Shown here one piece after another: positions 46,812-62,800 of a stretch of 64,000 nt of DNA; position 1 is the first letter of the stretch, and each line of letters starts with the position of its first letter. Where the stretch lies: assembly GCA_949130485.1 (NCBI GenBank), contig OX422194.1, positions 6,797,991 through 6,861,990 on the forward strand, written 5' to 3'. The stretch is from Agelas oroides. Its lineage: Eukaryota; Porifera; Demospongiae; Agelasida; Agelasidae. Below the pieces are notes generated by a model. The model was given only the letters and a program-made list of their open reading frames with translations. It had not been told where the DNA came from and did no database searches. The position numbers were made by a program, and so were the translations under genes.

Positions 46812-47793
46812 CTAGGAGGAGCCCGGTCTCTGCTTCTGTTTGATGAGAGCTTCTTTGAAGAGGTCCAGCTTTCCTTGGATCAACCGTACATGCTCTGCAG
46901 AGGGAATAAAGAACTGTCGCCTGATATGGAATTCCACCCCCTCTCCTCTCCCCCCCACACATACACACAATTAACAGAAGATATACACCAGACTTCCTTC
47001 CTGCCTCCCTCCCTCTCCCCTCACCTCCACCTCTACACACACTCACAGAGTCATTCTGCTTTGTCCACAGCATCTCCTCTAATAAGCACCTTTCTCTGTC
47101 CTCCCTCCCTCACCCCCTCCCCTCTTCCTCCTCCCCCTCCCCCTCCCCCCCTCTCTCCCCACACACACTCACTGAGTTGTTCTGCCTTGTCAACAGCATC
47201 TCCTCTAATCAGTTCATTCTTCCTCTTCTTGTCCATTACAATGGAGTCCAGTAGAGCCTTCACCTGCTGCTCCAACTGACACACTAGAAGGGGGTGAGGA
47301 GGAGGAGAGGATGAGGGGGATGGAGGGAGTGTGCGTGCATGAGGCAGCGAGGAGGGAGTGTGTGTGTGCGAGGCAGGGAGGAGGGAGTGTACCTTCTCTG
47401 TCCAGTATCTGAACTCTGAGTGTGTGAGATGAACTCTTCATCACCTGTTGTACTCGCCAGAAGAACTCTACCTCCGGACACGCATACTGTGTGTGTGTGT
47501 GTGGTGTGTGTGTGTGTGTGTGTGTATGGAGATGGGGGGATGAACTATTAAACTGAATTTCGGCTGATGCTACCTTCCCTCTTCCTCCCTCGCTCCTCTT
47601 GCTCTCTTCCTCTCTCCCTCACTCATCTCCCTCCCTCCCTCCCTCCCTCCCTCCCTCCTCTCCCTCCCTCCCTCCTCTCCCTTACCTCTGGACTGTGTTG
47701 TCTGAGAATGAAGCCTCGCTGACACCTGTGAGCCTTCTGCTCAGCCAGTCTCAGAAAGTGGAGATTGTAGACATACTCCCAAGTGGACTCAAT
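46812..47793 (-). CDS. Terminal exons of the unidentified coiled-coil protein, copy B
   Basis: Exons 47793-47686, 47486-47393, 47283-47173 and 46894-46812 repeat the four exons of copy A with the same phases and stop. By eye the coding bases are unchanged. The acceptor of the last exon has TTCTTTATTCCCTCTGCAG instead of TTCTTCTTTCCCTCTGCAG, which keeps it functional in appearance. If the 5' exons of this gene lie beyond 64000, this is the closer of two alternative 3' ends; if not, both are orphan fragments. Confidence 0.65.
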
Positions 47794-47799
47794 CTAGGG

Positions 47800-48058
47800 G
47801 AGGGAGAAGAAGGGCAAGATAGAGAGGAGGGAGAGGAGATGAGAGGAGGGGAGGGGAGGGGAGGGGAGAGGAGGGGAGGGGAGGGGAGGGGAGGGGAGGG
47901 GAGGGGAGGGGAGGGGAGGGGAGGGGAGGGAGGGAGGGGAGGGGAGGGGAGGGGAGGGGAGGGAGCGGAGGGGAGGGGAGGGGAGGGGAGGGGAGGAGAG
48001 GGGAGGGGGAGGAGAGGGGAGGAAAGAGGAGAGGAGAGGAGAGGAGGGGAGTGGGGTT
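47800..48058. repeat. (GGGGA)n array, unit B
   Basis: Counterpart of 23280-23540, with different internal spacing (GGGAGGGAGGGGA at ~47928). Confidence 0.97.
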
Positions 48059-48060
48059 AG

Positions 48061-51000
48061 GAGACATCATCAGACATTATGAGACAGCATGAGACACTAT
48101 GAAACAATGAGAGACATCATGAGACAGCATGAGACTCTAGGAGACACTATGGATGCAATGCGACTCTCACACAGCATAAGATACTGAGACAATAGGAGAC
48201 ATCATGAGACATTATCAGACACTATGAGACATTATGGCACAGCAGGAGACATCATGAGACATTGTGAGACACTATGAGAAAATAAGAGATATCATGAGAC
48301 ATTATGAGACAGCATGAGACATTATGAGACATTATAGATCCAATGGGACTGTATGAGACAGCATGAGACACTCACACAATAGGAGACATCGTGAGGCACT
48401 ATGAGACACTATGAGGCACTATGAGACACCATCAGATATTATGGGACATCATGAGACATCATGAGACAGCATGACACACTGAGACAGTAGGAGACATCAT
48501 GAGACATTATGAGACACTATGAGATATCCTGAGACATTGTGAGCCAGTATGAGACACTATGATACATCATGTGACATTATGAGACAGCATGAGACACTAT
48601 GAGACATTATGGATGCAATGGAACTTTATGAGACAGCACGAAACTATGAGACAATAGGAGACATCATGAGACACTATGAGAAATCAAGAGACACTATGAG
48701 ACAGCATGAGACACTACGAGACATTATTGATGCAATGGGACAGTATGAGACAGCATGAGACACAATCAGACAATACGAGACATTATGAGACATTTTGAGA
48801 CAGTATGAGACACTACGAGATATTATGGACGCAATGAGCCTGTATGACACAGCATAAGATACTGAGACAATAGGAGATATCATGAGAGATCATGAGACAC
48901 CATGGGACATCATGAGACATTATGAGACACTATGAGACATCTTGAGACATTAAGACTGCATAAGACACTACTAGACATTATGAGAGTCAATGGGACTGTA
49001 TGAAACAGCATGAGACACTGTGAGACAATAGGAGACATCATGAGATATTATGAGACACTATGAGACATCATGAGATATTATGAGAAGGCATGAGACACTA
49101 TCAGCCAATAAGAGACATCATGAGACATCATGAGACATCATGAGACAGCATGAGACATTATGAGACATTATGGATGAAATGGGACTGTATGAGACAGCAT
49201 GAGACACTATGAGACAATAGGAGACATCATCAGACATTATGAGACAGCATGAGACACTATGGGACAATGACAGACATCATGAGACGTCATGAGACAGCAC
49301 GAGACTCTAGGAGACATTATGGATCCAATGCGACTCTATGACACAGGATACGATACTGAGACAATAGGAGACATCACGAGACATTATGACACACTATAAG
49401 ACATCATCAGACATTATGAGACAGCATGAGACACTACGAGACATTATAGATGCAATGGGACTTGTATGAGACAGCATGAGACACTGAGACAATAGGAGAC
49501 ATCATCAGACATTATGAGACAGTATGAAACACTATTTGCCAATAAGAGACATCATGAGACATGATGAGACAGCATTAGACATTATGAGACATTATGGATG
49601 AAATGGGACTGTATGAGACAGCATGAGACACTATGAGACAATAGGAAACATCATCAGACATGAGACAGCATGAGACACTATGAAACAATGGTAGACATCA
49701 TGAGACGTCATGAGACAGCAGAGACTCTAGGAGACACTATGGATGCAATGCGACTCTATGACACAGCATAAGATACTGAGACAATCAAGAGGAGACATCA
49801 TGAGACATTATGAGACAGCATGAGACACTACAAGACATTATAGATGAAATGGGACTGTATGAGACAGCATGAGACACTGAGACAAAAGGAGACATGAGAC
49901 ATTATGAGACAGCATGAAACACTACTAGCCAATAAGAGACATCATGAGACATCATGAGACAGCATGAGACATTATGAGACATTATGGATGAAATGGGACT
50001 GTATGAGACAGCATGAGACACTGAGACAAAAGGAGACATCATGAGACATTATGAGACAGCATGGGACACTATGAAACAATGATAGACATCATGAGACGTC
50101 ATGAGACAGCAGAGACTCTAGGAGACACTATGGATGCAATGCGACTCTATGACACAGCATAAAATACTGAGACAATCAATAGGAGACATCATGAGACATT
50201 ATGAGACACTACTAGACATCATGAGACATTATGAGACAGCATGAGACACTACAAGACATTATAGATGCAATGGGACTGTATGAGACAGCATGAGACACTG
50301 AGACAAAAGGAGACATCATGAGACATTATGAGACAGCATGAAACACTACTAGCCAATAAGAGACATCATGAGACATGATGAGACAGCATGAGACATTATG
50401 AGACATTATGGATGAAATGGCACTGTATGAGACAGCATGTGACACTGACACAATAGGAGACATCATGAGGCAGTATGAGACACTATGAGGCACTATGAGA
50501 CACTACGAGATATTATGGGACATCATGAGACAGCATGACACACTCCGAGACATTATGGATGCAATGGGACTGTATGAGACAGCATGAGACATGAGACACT
50601 ATGAGACAATAGGAGACGTCATGAGGTATTATGAGACAGCATGAGACAGTACGAGACATTATAGATCCAATGCGACTGTGTGAGACAGCATGAGACACTG
50701 ACACAATAGGAGACATTATGAGGCAGTATGAGACAGTATGAGACACTATGAGACACCATGAGATATTATGGGACATCATGAGACAGCATGACACACTACG
50801 AGACATTATGGATGCAATGGGACTATATGAGACAGCATGAGAAACTGCGACAATAGGAGACCACATGAGACATTATGAGACATTATGAGACAGTATGAGA
50901 CACTATGAGACACTATGAGACAATAAGAGACATCATGAGACATTATGATACAGCATGAGACATTACGAGACATTATGAATGCGATGGGACTGTATGATAC

Positions 51001-53821
51001 AGCATGGGACACTGACACAATAGGGGACATTGTGAGGCAGTATTAGACACTATGAGGCACTATTAGACACCATGAGATATTATGGGAGATCATGAGACAG
51101 CATGACACACTACGAGACATTATGGATGAAATGGGACTGTATGAGACAGCATGAGAAACTGCGACAATAGGAGAGTACATGAGACATTATGAGAGAGTAT
51201 AAGACACTATGAGACAATAAGAGACATCATGAGACAATAAGAGACATCATGAGACATTATGAGAGGGCATGAGACACTAGGAGACATTATGAGATGCAAT
51301 GGGACTGTATGAGACAGCATGAGACACTGACACAATAATAGGAGACATCGTAAGGCACTATGAGACACTATGAGGCACTATCAGACACCATGAGATATTA
51401 CGAGACAGCATGAGACACTGAGACAATAGGAAACACTATGAGACACCATGAGACATCATGAGACAGCATGAGGTACTACGAGACATTATGGATGCGATGG
51501 GACTGCATGAGACCGCATGAGACACCATGAGACAACAGGAGACATTGTGAGGCAGTATGAGACATCTTGAGGCATTATGACACAGCACGAGACACTGAGA
51601 CAATAAGAGACATCATGAGACATTATGAGAGAGCATGAGACACTACGAGACATATGAGAAGCAATGGGACTTTATAAGACAGTATGAGAAACTATGAGAC
51701 AATAGGAGACATCACGTGACTTTATGAGAGAGAATGAGACATTAAGGATGCAATGGGACTGTATGAGACAGCATGAGACACTATGAGACAATAGGAGACA
51801 TCATCAGACATTATGAGACAGAATGAGACATTATGGATGCAATGGGACTGCATGAGACAGCATGAGACACAGACAATAGGAGACATCATGAGGCATTATA
51901 AGACACTATGAGACATCATGAGACATTGTGAGACAGCATGAGACACTATGAGACATTATAGATCCAATGGGAGTGTATGAGACAGCATGAGACACTATGA
52001 GGCACTATGAGACACCATGAGATATTATAGGAAATCATGAGACAGCATGACACACTACGAGACATTATGGATGCAATGGGACTGTATGAGACAGCATGAG
52101 ACATGAGACACTATGAGACAATAGGAGACAACATGAGATATTATGAGGCAGTATGAAACACTACAAGACATTATAGATCCAATGGGACTGTATGAGACAG
52201 CATGAGACACTGACACAATAGGAGACATCGTGAGGTACTATGAGACACTATGAGGCACTATGAGACAGCATGAGATATTATGGGACATCATGAGACAGCA
52301 TGACACACTGAGACAGTAGGAGACATCATGAGACATTATGAGACACCATGAGACATCCTGAGACATTGTGAGACAGTATGAGACACCATGATACATCATG
52401 TGATTTTATCAGACAGCACAAGACACTATGAGATATTATGGATGCAATGGGACTTTACGAGACAGCATGAGACTATGAGAAAATAGGAGACATCATGAGA
52501 CACTATGAGAAGTCAAGAGATACTATGAGACAGCATGAGACACTTCGAGACATTATTGATGCAATGGGACAGTATGAAACAGCATGAGACACAATGAGAC
52601 AATAGGAGACATTATGAGACAGTATGAGACACTACCAGATATTATAGCCTGTATCAGACAGCATAAGATACTGAGACAATAGGAGACATCATGAGACATT
52701 ATGAGACATCTTGAGACATTAAGATGGCATTAGACACTATGAGATTCAATGGGACTGTATGACACAGCATGAGACACTGCGAGACAATAGGAGACATCAT
52801 GCGATACTATGAGACACTATGAGACATCATGAGACATTATGAGACAGCATGAGGTACTACGAGACATTATGGATGCAATGGGACTGTATGAGTCATCATG
52901 AGATGCTGAGACAATAGGAGACATCATGAGACATTATGAGACACTATAAGTCACCATGAGACATTATGAAACGGCATTAGACACTATCAGCCAATAAGAG
53001 ACAGCATGAGACATTATGAGACATTATGGATGCGATAGGACCGTATGATACAGCATGAGACACTATGAGACAATAGGAGACTTCCTGAGACTGTATGAGA
53101 CATTATGAGACACTATGAGCCAATAAGAGATATCATGAGACAGAATGAGAGACTATGAGACATTATGGATGCAATGGGACTGCATGCGACTGCATGAGAC
53201 ACTGAGAAAATAGGAGACATCATGAGACTTTATGAGACAGCATGAGACACCATGAGCCAATAAGAGATATCATGAGACATTATGAGACATCATGAGACAT
53301 TATGGATGAAATGGGACTGGATGAGACACTATGAGACAATAGGAGACATCACCAGACATTATGAGACAACATGAGACACTATGGGTCAATGAGAGACATC
53401 ATGAGATGTCATGAGACAGCGTGAGACTCTAGGAGGCATTATGGATGTAATGCGACTGTTTGACAGCATAAGATACTGAGACAATAGGAGACATCATGAG
53501 ACATTATGAGACACTATGAGACATCATGAGACATTATGAAACAGCATGAGACACTACGAGACATTATAGATGCAATGGGACTGTATGAGACTGAATGAGA
53601 CACTGAGACAATAGGAGACATGATGAGACAATATGAGACAGTATGAAACACTATTAGCCAATAAGAGACAGCATGAGACATGATGAGACAGCATGAGACT
53701 CTATGAGACATTATGGATGCAATGGGACTGCATGAGCCAGCATGAGACACTATGACACAATAGGAGACATCATGAGATATTATGAGACAGCATGAGGCAC
53801 TACGAGTAATTTGGGACTGTA
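48061..53821. repeat. GAGACANNAT satellite, unit B left arm
   Basis: Same family and order as 23543-34970 but ~5.7 kb shorter, lacking the 0.81-kb, 3.03-kb and 288-bp duplications and a further ~1.5 kb. No gene. Confidence 0.97.
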
Positions 53822-56800
53822 CACATACAGTTCTATTGCATGTCATAATGTCTCGTAGTGTCTTATGCTGTCTCATAATGTCTCATGATGTCTCCTTTTG
53901 TCTCACAGTGTCTCATGCTGTCTCAATGTCTGATGGTGTCTCATAGTGTCTCATACTGTCTCCTATTGACTCATAGTGTTATCATACAGTCCCATCGCAT
54001 CCATAATGTCTTATAATGTCTCATGATGTCTCTTATTGGCTGATAGTGTCTCATGCCGTCTCATAATGTCTCATGATGTCTTATAGTGTCTCAATGTCTC
54101 ACGATATCTCCTATTTCTCATGGTGTCTTATGCTGTCTCATACAGTCCCATTGGATCCATAATGTCTCGTAGTGTGTCATGCTGTCTCATGCTGTGTCAT
54201 GATATCTCATAATATCTATTGGTGTGTCATAGTGCCTCATAGTGTCTCATACTGCCACACGATATCCCCTATTGTGTCAGTGTCTTATGCTGTCTCATAC
54301 AGTCGCATTGGATCTATAATGTCTCGTAGTGTCTCATGCTGTCTCATAATATCTCATGATGTCTCCTATTGTCTCATAGTGTCTCATGCTATCTCTTAAT
54401 GTCTCATGATGTGTCCTACTGTCTCAGTGTCTCATGCTGTCGCATAATATCTCATGATGTCTCATTGTCTCATAGTGTCTCATACTGTCTCATGATGTCT
54501 CATATCGTCTCACGTGGTCTCCTATTATCGCAGTTCCTCATGCTGTCTCATACAGTCCCATTGCATCCATAATGTCTCGTAGTGTGTAATGCTCTCTAAT
54601 TATGTCTCATGATGTCCCATAATATCTCATGGTGTCTCATACTGCCTCACAATGTCTCCTATTGTGTCATTGTCTCACGCTGTCTCATACAGTCCCATTG
54701 GATCTATAATGTCTCGTAGTGTCTCATGCTGTCTCATAGTATCTCATGATGTCTCCTATTGTCTCATAGTATCTCATGTCTCATGCTGTCTCATAATGTC
54801 TCAAGCTGCCTCATAAAATATCATAATGTCTCATAATGTCTCATGATGTCTCCTATTGTCTCAGTGTCTGATGCTGTCTCATAAAGTCCCATTGCATCCA
54901 TAATGTCTCATAGTGTCTTATTCTGTCTTGTAAAGTCACATGATGTCTCCTATTGTCTCATAGTTTCTCATACTGTCTCCTAAAGTCCCATTGCATCTCA
55001 TAATGAATCGTAGTGTCTCATGCTCTCTCATAATGTCTCATGATGTCTCTTAGTGTTTCAAGCTGTCTTATATTGTCTCATGATGTCTCCTATTGTCTCA
55101 GTGTCTCATGCTGTCTCGTTATATTTCATGGTGCCTCATAGTACCTCATAGTGTCTCATAGTACCTCACGATGTCTCCTATTGTGTCAGTGTCTCATGTT
55201 GTCTCATTCATTCCCATTGCATCTCATAATGTCTCCTAGTGTCTCATGCTCTCTCATAATGTCTCATGATGTCTCTTATTGTCTCAGTGTCTCATGCTGT
55301 GTCATGATGTCTCATGATGTGTCATACTGCCTCACGATGTCTACTATTGTCTCATAGTGTCTCATGCTGGCTCATGCAGTCCCATTGCATCCATAATGTC
55401 GCGTAGAGTCTCATGCTGTCTTATCATGTCTCGTGATGTCTCTTATTGGCTAATAGTGTTTCATGCTGTCTCATACAGTCCCATTGAATCTATAATGTCT
55501 CGTAGTGTCTCATGCTGTCTCATAATGTCTCATGATGTCTCATAGTGTCTCACAATGTCTCATGATGTCTCTTATTGTCTCAGTATCTTATGCTGTGTCG
55601 TAGGGTCGCATTGCATAGAGTCTCATGCTGTCTCATGACATCCCATTATGTCTCTCATTGTTTCATAGTGTCTCATGCTGTCTCACGCCTGATGTCTCCT
55701 ATTGTCTCTAGTGTCTCATAATGTCTCATGCCATCTCATACAGTTCCATTGCATCTCATAATGTCTCATGGTGTCTCATTCTGTCTCATACAGTCCCACT
55801 GAATCTCATAAGGTCTCGTAGTGTCTTATGCTGTCTCACAATGTCTCATAATGTCTCCTTTTGTCTCACAGTGTCTCATGCTGTCTCAATGTCTCATGAT
55901 GTTTCATAGTGTCTCATACTGTCTCAGGAAGTCTCCTATTGTCTCATAGTGTCTCATGCTGTATCATACAGTCCCATCGCATCCATAATGTCTCATAATG
56001 TCTCATGCTGTCTCATAATGTCTGATGATGTCTCTTATTGGCTGATAGTGTCTCATGCTGTCTCATATTGTCTCACGATGTCTCCTATTGTCTCAGTGTC
56101 TCATGCTGTCTCATACAGTCCCATTTCATCCATAATATCTCGTAGTACCTCATGCTGTCTCATGATGCCTCATGATGTCTCATAGTGTCTCATAATATCT
56201 CATGATGTCTCCTATTGTCTCACAGTGTCTCATGCTGTGTCATACAGTCCCATTGAATCTCATAATGCTTAGTACTTTCTAATGCCGTCTTAATGTCTCA
56301 AGATGTCTCATGCTTTCTCATGATGTCTCATGATGTCTCATGATGTCTCCTATTGTCTCAGTATCTTATGCTGTCTAATACAGGCCAATTGCGTCCATAA
56401 TATCTCATAGTGCTTCCTACTGTCTCTTATTGTCTCACAATGTCTCCTATTGTCTCACTGTGTCTCATGCTGTTTCATACTGTCCAATTGCATCAATAAT
56501 GTCTCATAGTGTATCATGCTGTCTCATACTGTCTCTTGATTCCTGATAGTGTCTGATGATGTTTCCTATTGTATCATAGTTTCTCATGCTGTCTCATAAC
56601 ATGTCTCCTCTTCTTACATGCTGTCTAATAATGTATCATTGTGTCTCATGTGGTCTCCTATTGTCTCAGTTTCTCATGCTGTCTCATACAGTCCCAATGA
56701 ATCCATAATGTCTCGTGGTGTCTTGTGCTGTCTGATAAAATCTCATGATGTATCATAGTGTCTCATAATATCTCAGGATGTCTCATAGTGTCTCATAATG

Positions 56801-59800
56801 TCTCACGATGTCTCCTACTGTCTCAGTGTGTCATGCTGTCTCATGATGTCTCATGATGTCCCACAATATCTGATGGTGTCTCATAGTGCCTCATAGTGTC
56901 TCATAGTTCCTCATGATGTCTCCTATTGTGTCAGTGTCTCATGCTGTCTCGTACAGTTCCATTGCATCCATAATGTCTCGTAGTGTGTCATGCTGTCTCA
57001 TGATCTCCCATAATATCTCATGGTGTCTCATAATACCTCATAGTGTCTCATACTGCCTCACGATGTCTCCTATTGTGTCAGTGTATCATGATGTCTCATA
57101 GTGTCTCATAGTATCTCATGATGTCTCCTATTGTCTCAGTGTCTCATGCTGTCTCATACAGTCCCATTGCATCCATAATGTCTCATTCTGTCTCATAATG
57201 ATGTCTCCTATTGTCTCATAGTGTCTCATGCTGCCTCATAATGTCTCATGATATCTCTTATTTGCTGATAGTGTCTCATACTGTCTCATAATGTCTAATG
57301 ATGTCTCCTATTCTGTCGGTGTCTCATACTGTCTCATACAGTCCGATTGCATCCATAATGTCTCATTCTGCCTCATGAAGTCACGTATTGTCTCATAGTT
57401 TCTCATACTGTCTTATAAAGTGCCATTGCATCTCATAGTGTCTCGTAGTGTCTCATGCTCTCTCATAAGGTCTCATGATGTCTCCTATTGTCTCAGTGTC
57501 TCACGTCTCATGCTGTCTCATACAGTCCCATTTCATCCATAATGTCTCGTAGTGTGTCATGCTGTCTCATGAACTCCCATAATATCTCATGGTGTATCAT
57601 AGTGCCTCATAGAGTCTCATACTGCCTCACGATGTCTCCTATTGTGTCAGTGTCCCATGCTGAATCATACAGTCGTATCACATCCATAATGTCTCGTAAT
57701 GTCTCATGCTGTCTCATAATGTCTAATAATGTCTCATGTGGTCTCCCATTGTCGCAGTTTCTCATGCTGTCTCATATAGTCCCATTGCATCCATAATGTC
57801 TCGTAGTGTGTCATGCTGTCTCATGATGTCTCATGATGTCCCATAATATCTCATGGTGTCTCATAGTGCCTCATAGTGTCTCATAGTGCCTCACGATGTC
57901 TCCTATTGTCTCCAGTGTCTCATGCTGTCTCATACAGTCCCATTGGATCTATAATGTCTCGTAGTGTCTCATGCTGTCTCATACAGTCCCATTTCATCCA
58001 TAATGTCTCATAATGTCTCATGCTGTCTCATCATGTCTCATGATGTCTCTTATTGGCTAGTAGTGTTTCATACTGTCTCATAATGTCTGATGATGTCTCC
58101 TATTGTCTCAGTGTCTCATGCTGTCTCATACAGTCCCATTGCATCTATAATGTCTCGTACTGTCTCATGCTGTATCATAATGTCTCATCATGTCTCATAA
58201 TGTCTCATGATGTCTCCTATTGTCTCAGTATAGTATGCTGTGTCATAGAGTCGCATTGGATCCATAATGTCTCCTAGAGTCTCATGCTGTCTCATGACGT
58301 CTCAGGATGTCTCTCATTGTTTCATAGTGTCTCATGCTGCCTCATAATGTCTGATGATGTCTCCTATTGTCTCGAAGTGTCTCATGCTGTCTCGTACAGT
58401 GCCATTGGATCTATAATGTCTCGTAGTGTCTCATGCTGTCTCATAATGTCTAATGCTGTCTCATGCCATCTCATAATGTCTCATGCTGTCTCATAATGTC
58501 TCATGCTGTCTCACGCTGTCTCATAATGTCTCCTCTGGTCTCATAGTGTCTCATGTCTCATGTTGTCTCATACAGTCCCATTGCATCCATAATGTCTCGT
58601 AGTGTGTCGGCTGTCTCATGATGTCTCATAATATCTCATGGTGTCTCATAGTGCCTCATAGTGTCTCATAGTGCCTTACGATGTCTCCTATTGTGTCAGT
58701 GTCTCATGCTGTCTCATACAGTCCCATTGGATCTATAATGTCTCGTAGGGTCTCATACTGCCTCATAATATCTCATGATGTCTCCTATTGTCTCATAGTG
58801 TCTCATGTCTCATGCTGTCTCATACAGTCCCATTGCATCCATAATGTCTCGTAGTGTGTCATGCAGTCTCATGATCTCCCATAATATCTCATGGTGTCTC
58901 ATAGTGCCTCATAGTGTCTCATGCTGTCTCATACACTCCCATTGGATCTATAATGTCTCATAATGTCTCATGCTGTCTCACAATATCTCATGATGTCTCA
59001 TAGTATCTCATAATGTCTCATGATGTCTCCTATTGTCTCAGTGTCTGATGCTGTCTCATAAAGTCCCATTGCATCCATAATGTCTCATAGTGTCTCATTC
59101 TGTCTTGTAAAGTCACATGATGTCTCCTATTGTCTCATAGTTTCTCATACTGTCTCCTAAAGTCCCATTGCATCTCATAATGAATCGTAGTGTCTCATGC
59201 TCTCTCATAATGTCTCATGATGTCTCTTAGTGTTTCAAGCTGTCTTATATTGTCTCATGATGTCTCCTATTGTCTCAGTGTCTCATGCTGTCTCGTTATA
59301 TTTCATGGTGCCTCATAGTACCTCATAGTGTCTCATAGTACCTCACGATGTCTCCTATTGTGTCAGTGTCTCATGTTGTCTCATTCATTCCCATTGCATC
59401 TCATAATGTCTCCTAGTGTCTCATGCTCTCTCATAATGTCTCATGATGTCTCTTATTGTCTCAGTGTCTCATGCTGTGTCATGATGTCTCATGATGTGTC
59501 ATACTGCCTCACGATGTCTACTATTGTCTCATAGTGTCTCATGCTGGCTCATGCAGTCCCATTGCATCCATAATGTCGCGTAGAGTCTCATGCTGTCTTA
59601 TCATGTCTCGTGATGTCTCTTATTGGCTAATAGTGTTTCATGCTGTCTCATACAGTCCCATTGAATCTATAATGTCTCGTAGTGTCTCATGCTGTCTCAT
59701 AATGTCTCATGATGTCTCATAGTGTCTCACAATGTCTCATGATGTCTCTTATTGTCTCAGTATCTTATGCTGTGTCGTAGGGTCGCATTGCATAGAGTCT

Positions 59801-62800
59801 CATGCTGTCTCATGACATCCCATTATGTCTCTCATTGTTTCATAGTGTCTCATGCTGTCTCACGCCTGATGTCTCCTATTGTCTCTAGTGTCTCATAATG
59901 TCTCATGCCATCTCATACAGTTCCATTGCATCTCATAATGTCTCATGGTGTCTCATTCTGTCTCATACAGTCCCACTGAATCTCATAAGGTCTCGTAGTG
60001 TCTTATGCTGTCTCACAATGTCTCATAATGTCTCCTTTTGTCTCACAGTGTCTCATGCTGTCTCAATGTCTCATGATGTTTCATAGTGTCTCATACTGTC
60101 TCAGGAAGTCTCCTATTGTCTCATAGTGTCTCATGCTGTATCATACAGTCCCATCGCATCCATAATGTCTCATAATGTCTCATGCTGTCTCATAATGTCT
60201 GATGATGTCTCTTATTGGCTGATAGTGTCTCATGCTGTCTCATATTGTCTCACGATGTCTCCTATTGTCTCAGTGTCTCATGCTGTCTCATACAGTCCCA
60301 TTTCATCCATAATATCTCGTAGTACCTCATGCTGTCTCATGATGCCTCATGATGTCTCATAGTGTCTCATAATATCTCATGATGTCTCCTATTGTCTCAC
60401 AGTGTCTCATGCTGTGTCATACAGTCCCATTGAATCTCATAATGCTTAGTACTTTCTAATGCCGTCTTAATGTCTCAAGATGTCTCATGCTTTCTCATGA
60501 TGTCTCATGATGTCTCATGATGTCTCCTATTGTCTCAGTATCTTATGCTGTCTAATACAGGCCAATTGCGTCCATAATATCTCATAGTGCTTCCTACTGT
60601 CTCTTATTGTCTCACAATGTCTCCTATTGTCTCACTGTGTCTCATGCTGTTTCATACTGTCCAATTGCATCAATAATGTCTCATAGTGTATCATGCTGTC
60701 TCATACTGTCTCTTGATTCCTGATAGTGTCTGATGATGTTTCCTATTGTATCATAGTTTCTCATGCTGTCTCATAACATGTCTCCTCTTCTTACATGCTG
60801 TCTAATAATGTATCATTGTGTCTCATGTGGTCTCCTATTGTCTCAGTTTCTCATGCTGTCTCATACAGTCCCAATGAATCCATAATGTCTCGTGGTGTCT
60901 TGTGCTGTCTGATAAAATCTCATGATGTATCATAGTGTCTCATAATATCTCAGGATGTCTCATAGTGTCTCATAATGTCTCACGATGTCTCCTACTGTCT
61001 CAGTGTGTCATGCTGTCTCATGATGTCTCATGATGTCCCACAATATCTGATGGTGTCTCATAGTGCCTCATAGTGTCTCATAGTTCCTCATGATGTCTCC
61101 TATTGTGTCAGTGTCTCATGCTGTCTCGTACAGTTCCATTGCATCCATAATGTCTCGTAGTGTGTCATGCTGTCTCATGATCTCCCATAATATCTCATGG
61201 TGTCTCATAATACCTCATAGTGTCTCATACTGCCTCACGATGTCTCCTATTGTGTCAGTGTATCATGATGTCTCATAGTGTCTCATAGTATCTCATGATG
61301 TCTCCTATTGTCTCAGTGTCTCATGCTGTCTCATACAGTCCCATTGCATCCATAATGTCTCATTCTGTCTCATAATGATGTCTCCTATTGTCTCATAGTG
61401 TCTCATGCTGCCTCATAATGTCTCATGATATCTCTTATTTGCTGATAGTGTCTCATACTGTCTCATAATGTCTAATGATGTCTCCTATTCTGTCGGTGTC
61501 TCATACTGTCTCATACAGTCCGATTGCATCCATAATGTCTCATTCTGCCTCATGAAGTCACGTATTGTCTCATAGTTTCTCATACTGTCTTATAAAGTGC
61601 CATTGCATCTCATAGTGTCTCGTAGTGTCTCATGCTCTCTCATAAGGTCTCATGATGTCTCCTATTGTCTCAGTGTCTCACGTCTCATGCTGTCTCATAC
61701 AGTCCCATTTCATCCATAATGTCTCGTAGTGTGTCATGCTGTCTCATGAACTCCCATAATATCTCATGGTGTATCATAGTGCCTCATAGAGTCTCATACT
61801 GCCTCACGATGTCTCCTATTGTGTCAGTGTCCCATGCTGAATCATACAGTCGTATCACATCCATAATGTCTCGTAATGTCTCATGCTGTCTCATAATGTC
61901 TAATAATGTCTCATGTGGTCTCCCATTGTCGCAGTTTCTCATGCTGTCTCATATAGTCCCATTGCATCCATAATGTCTCGTAGTGTGTCATGCTGTCTCA
62001 TGATGTCTCATGATGTCCCATAATATCTCATGGTGTCTCATAGTGCCTCATAGTGTCTCATAGTGCCTCACGATGTCTCCTATTGTCTCCAGTGTCTCAT
62101 GCTGTCTCATACAGTCCCATTGGATCTATAATGTCTCGTAGTGTCTCATGCTGTCTCATACAGTCCCATTTCATCCATAATGTCTCATAATGTCTCATGC
62201 TGTCTCATCATGTCTCATGATGTCTCTTATTGGCTAGTAGTGTTTCATACTGTCTCATAATGTCTGATGATGTCTCCTATTGTCTCAGTGTCTCATGCTG
62301 TCTCATACAGTCCCATTGCATCTATAATGTCTCGTACTGTCTCATGCTGTATCATAATGTCTCATCATGTCTCATAATGTCTCATGATGTCTCCTATTGT
62401 CTCAGTATAGTATGCTGTGTCATAGAGTCGCATTGGATCCATAATGTCTCCTAGAGTCTCATGCTGTCTCATGACGTCTCAGGATGTCTCTCATTGTTTC
62501 ATAGTGTCTCATGCTGCCTCATAATGTCTGATGATGTCTCCTATTGTCTCGAAGTGTCTCATGCTGTCTCGTACAGTGCCATTGGATCTATAATGTCTCG
62601 TAGTGTCTCATGCTGTCTCATAATGTCTAATGCTGTCTCATGCCATCTCATAATGTCTCATGCTGTCTCATAATGTCTCATGCTGTCTCACGCTGTCTCA
62701 TAATGTCTCCTCTGGTCTCATAGTGTCTCATGTCTCATGTTGTCTCATACAGTCCCATTGCATCCATAATGTCTCGTAGTGTGTCGGCTGTCTCATGATG

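Noticed and set aside
24153-62673. Dozens of 60-120-codon frames reading MSHAVSYSPIASIMSRSVSCC and variants
   Set aside because: They are translations of the 10-bp satellite, whose period gives a 30-bp, 10-residue peptide repeat. They stop wherever the variable bases give TAA, TAG or TGA, occur in many places on whichever strand reads TGTCTC, and have no splice or regulatory context.
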